A DNA stretch of 21,661 nucleotides, from assembly GCA_015680685.1 (NCBI GenBank), contig MNCI01026517.1, positions 438,994-460,654 on the forward strand. Direction: 5' to 3'. Numbering within the stretch: position 1 is the first letter of the stretch; every line of letters starts with the position of its first letter. Under the pieces are notes generated by a model that had not been told where the DNA came from, searched no databases, and saw only the letters and a program-made list of their open reading frames with translations. The translations under genes were made by a program, and so were the position numbers. Source of the DNA: Gnetum montanum. Its lineage: Eukaryota; Streptophyta; Gnetopsida; Gnetales; Gnetaceae. Shown here in pieces: positions 20,591 to 21,661 of the stretch.

Positions 20591-21361
20591 TTATTTTAGT
20601 AATTTTTTAATTTTCTTCCTTTTAATGTTAGGCGATGTGTCAACGGGTATAATTCTGTATTCAGCGTCCCCTTCACTGATTATGTTAAACGGTAATTCAG
20701 CCCAAGGGACGTCTGATGGAATGGCTTCTGTGTTAGTGTTTTCAGATGTTTCGGCATTTGTTATGAGTTTTGTGTTAGTTCCTATTTGAGATGGTGCATG
20801 TACAATGTTAGATGCAGGTCTTTCTGTTTTAGGTGGATCCTATTTCGTGTTTAAAGGCTTATTGCTTACCAGTTGTCGCGCATTTTTATCATTTTTTTTA
20901 GGCTCCTCAAGCTCGACCTCTGAGCCTTGGTCCACGTCTACGTGTGATGAAATGATAGGCGTAGCAGCCTCCCCGTGTATAATGATTTCGCCACTTTCAT
21001 AAGGCAGGTGGATCTCTTAGTGTACAGGGGAGGAGACCGCTTTTAGTTGGGCCAACCAGGGTCTCCCTAGTATTAAGTTGAATCCTAGCATTTCATCAAC
21101 CACTAGGAAATTGACGGACGTGGGAAATTCATCCCCCGCTATGAAGTCTAAGGTCACTGTGCCTTTGACCATCACGCGTGACCCGCTGAATGATTTTAAA
21201 CATGTAGTCGCAGTCGGTTTGATTGACTTCGTCAACCCTAGTTGTTCAACGATTGGGTATGGTACCACGTTCGTAGCGGCTCCATCGTCTACGTGGACCC
21301 TATGTATCTTGAACTGGTTGAAACACCACAAAACAAAATCTTTTAAGTGTTGTGCCAGCGT
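20591..21361 (-). pseudogene. Aspartic protease of element 2
   Basis: The frame is open from 21361 leftward. The catalytic motif is D-D-G-A at 21289-21278, within HRVHVDDGAATNVVPYPIVE. The second conserved block is FNLILGRPWLAQLKAVSS. The Tat-type tail follows as H-stop-EIHLPYESGEIIIHGEA, with a stop at 21019-21017 where the family has a codon. A second stop lies at 20842-20840. The frame then remains coding-like (AIPSDVPWAELPF) to a stop at 20593-20591. Upstream the frame stops inside the 13-bp array. The frame differs from that of RT, so splicing, frameshifting or separate translation would be needed between them. It would cleave the Gag-Pol polyprotein. Confidence 0.85.
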
Positions 21362-21485
21362 CTACGCCCAGCGTTCACGCCCAGCGTCCACGCCCAGCGT
21401 TCACGCCCAGCGTCTACGCCCAGCGTCTACGCCCAGCACCTACGTCCGGCGTTCACGCTCAGCGTCTACGCCCAGCTCAGTATAC
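21357..21485. repeat. 13-bp tandem repeat beside the protease
   Basis: About nine to ten units of GCGT(C/T)(T/C/A)ACGCCCA with a period of 13 follow one another. They are variants of the palindromic word seen in the LTR and intron 1, with its centre changed. The 13-base period leaves three + frames open at once, which explains several overlapping frames here. Confidence 0.9.
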
Positions 21486-21661
21486 ACGCCCAGGTACGGC
21501 AGGGGCACACGCTCGACGACAGGATTTCCAATGGCAACATGAAGATTACACCAAAGAGCAAGGATTGAAGCAAGTGGACATCCGTCGATCTCTACGCCCG
21601 GCGTCTACGCCCGGCGTACACGCCAGCTTGTAAATGTTTACGCTCAGCGTATACGCCCAGC
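21486..21661. other. Region right of the 13-bp array, to the window edge
   Basis: It holds a short unique segment (21490-21585), then more repeat words: GCGTCTACGC, GCGTACACGC and an exact GCGTATACGC at 21647-21656. gag should lie further right on the - strand but is not visible. Confidence 0.6.

Larger units (their letters stand above)
8702..21661 (-). mobile_element. Tat/Ogre-like giant Ty3/gypsy retrotransposon (element 2), 5' part outside the window
   Basis: Read leftward, the order is protease (21361-20591), an unusual ~5.8-kb insert region, RT-RNase H, archaeal-type RNase H, integrase, 3' UTR with tandem repeats, and LTR. The second RNase H after the normal one is the hallmark of the Tat branch. 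The visible part is already about 13 kb. gag, leader and 5' LTR must still lie to the right, so the full element was probably above 16 kb. It is less decayed than element 1: pol has nine stops and no frameshift. With the left border inside the 3' end of element 1, this fits a later nested insertion. Confidence 0.85.

Noticed and set aside
21078-21633. Three overlapping + strand frames rich in STPSVHAQR-like repeats
   Set aside because: The 13-bp repeat keeps all + frames open, and the first of these is antisense to the protease. No domain is present.

Overview
This window looks like nuclear DNA of a seed plant, made of two nested, dead Ty3/gypsy LTR retrotransposons. The size, the low gene content and the co-occurrence of an Athila-like and a Tat/Ogre-like element fit a large plant genome. 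A gymnosperm is my best guess, but the sequence does not prove it. I see no host housekeeping gene and no rRNA, tRNA or CRISPR locus.

Layout. 1-1061 is AT-rich with nothing recognisable. 1062 to 8701 is element 1 on the + strand: a candidate 5' LTR, a primer-binding site of tRNA-Asp type, and remnants of gag, protease, reverse transcriptase, RNase H and integrase. It is heavily decayed, with roughly ten in-frame stops per kb in RT, frameshifts, an 80-bp duplication and catalytic Asp-to-Asn changes. No 3' LTR of element 1 is seen before element 2 begins.

From 8702 to beyond the right edge lies element 2 on the - strand, younger and less decayed. Its 3' LTR is at 8702-9803. Next comes a repeat-rich 3' UTR (9804-11312). 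The pol frame runs leftward from 14800 to 11313 as RT, RNase H, a second archaeal-type RNase H and integrase, all in one reading frame broken only by stop codons. The second RNase H places it in the Tat/Ogre branch. Its protease lies about 5.8 kb further upstream, at 21361-20591 (-). gag and the 5' LTR lie outside the window.

The notable part is what sits between protease and RT. On the opposite (+) strand is an eight-exon gene (15566-20036) of about 1067 codons with seven GT-AG introns. Codon phase fits across every junction, and there is a TATA box at 15347. It now carries nine premature stops and one frameshift. I do not recognise the protein. It has an unidentified N-terminal half, a basic nuclear-localisation-like stretch, an acidic linker and a charged, coiled-coil-like C-terminal part.

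Two repeat vocabularies tie this gene to the retroelement. One is the palindrome GCGTATACGC with its variants, found in the LTR U3, in intron 1 of the gene and beside the protease. The other is an AGTTTAAGGCCAT-type unit, found in the 3' UTR and on both sides of the gene. Stop density in the gene matches that in pol. I infer that the antisense gene was a resident part of the element before the element died, rather than a chance late insertion.
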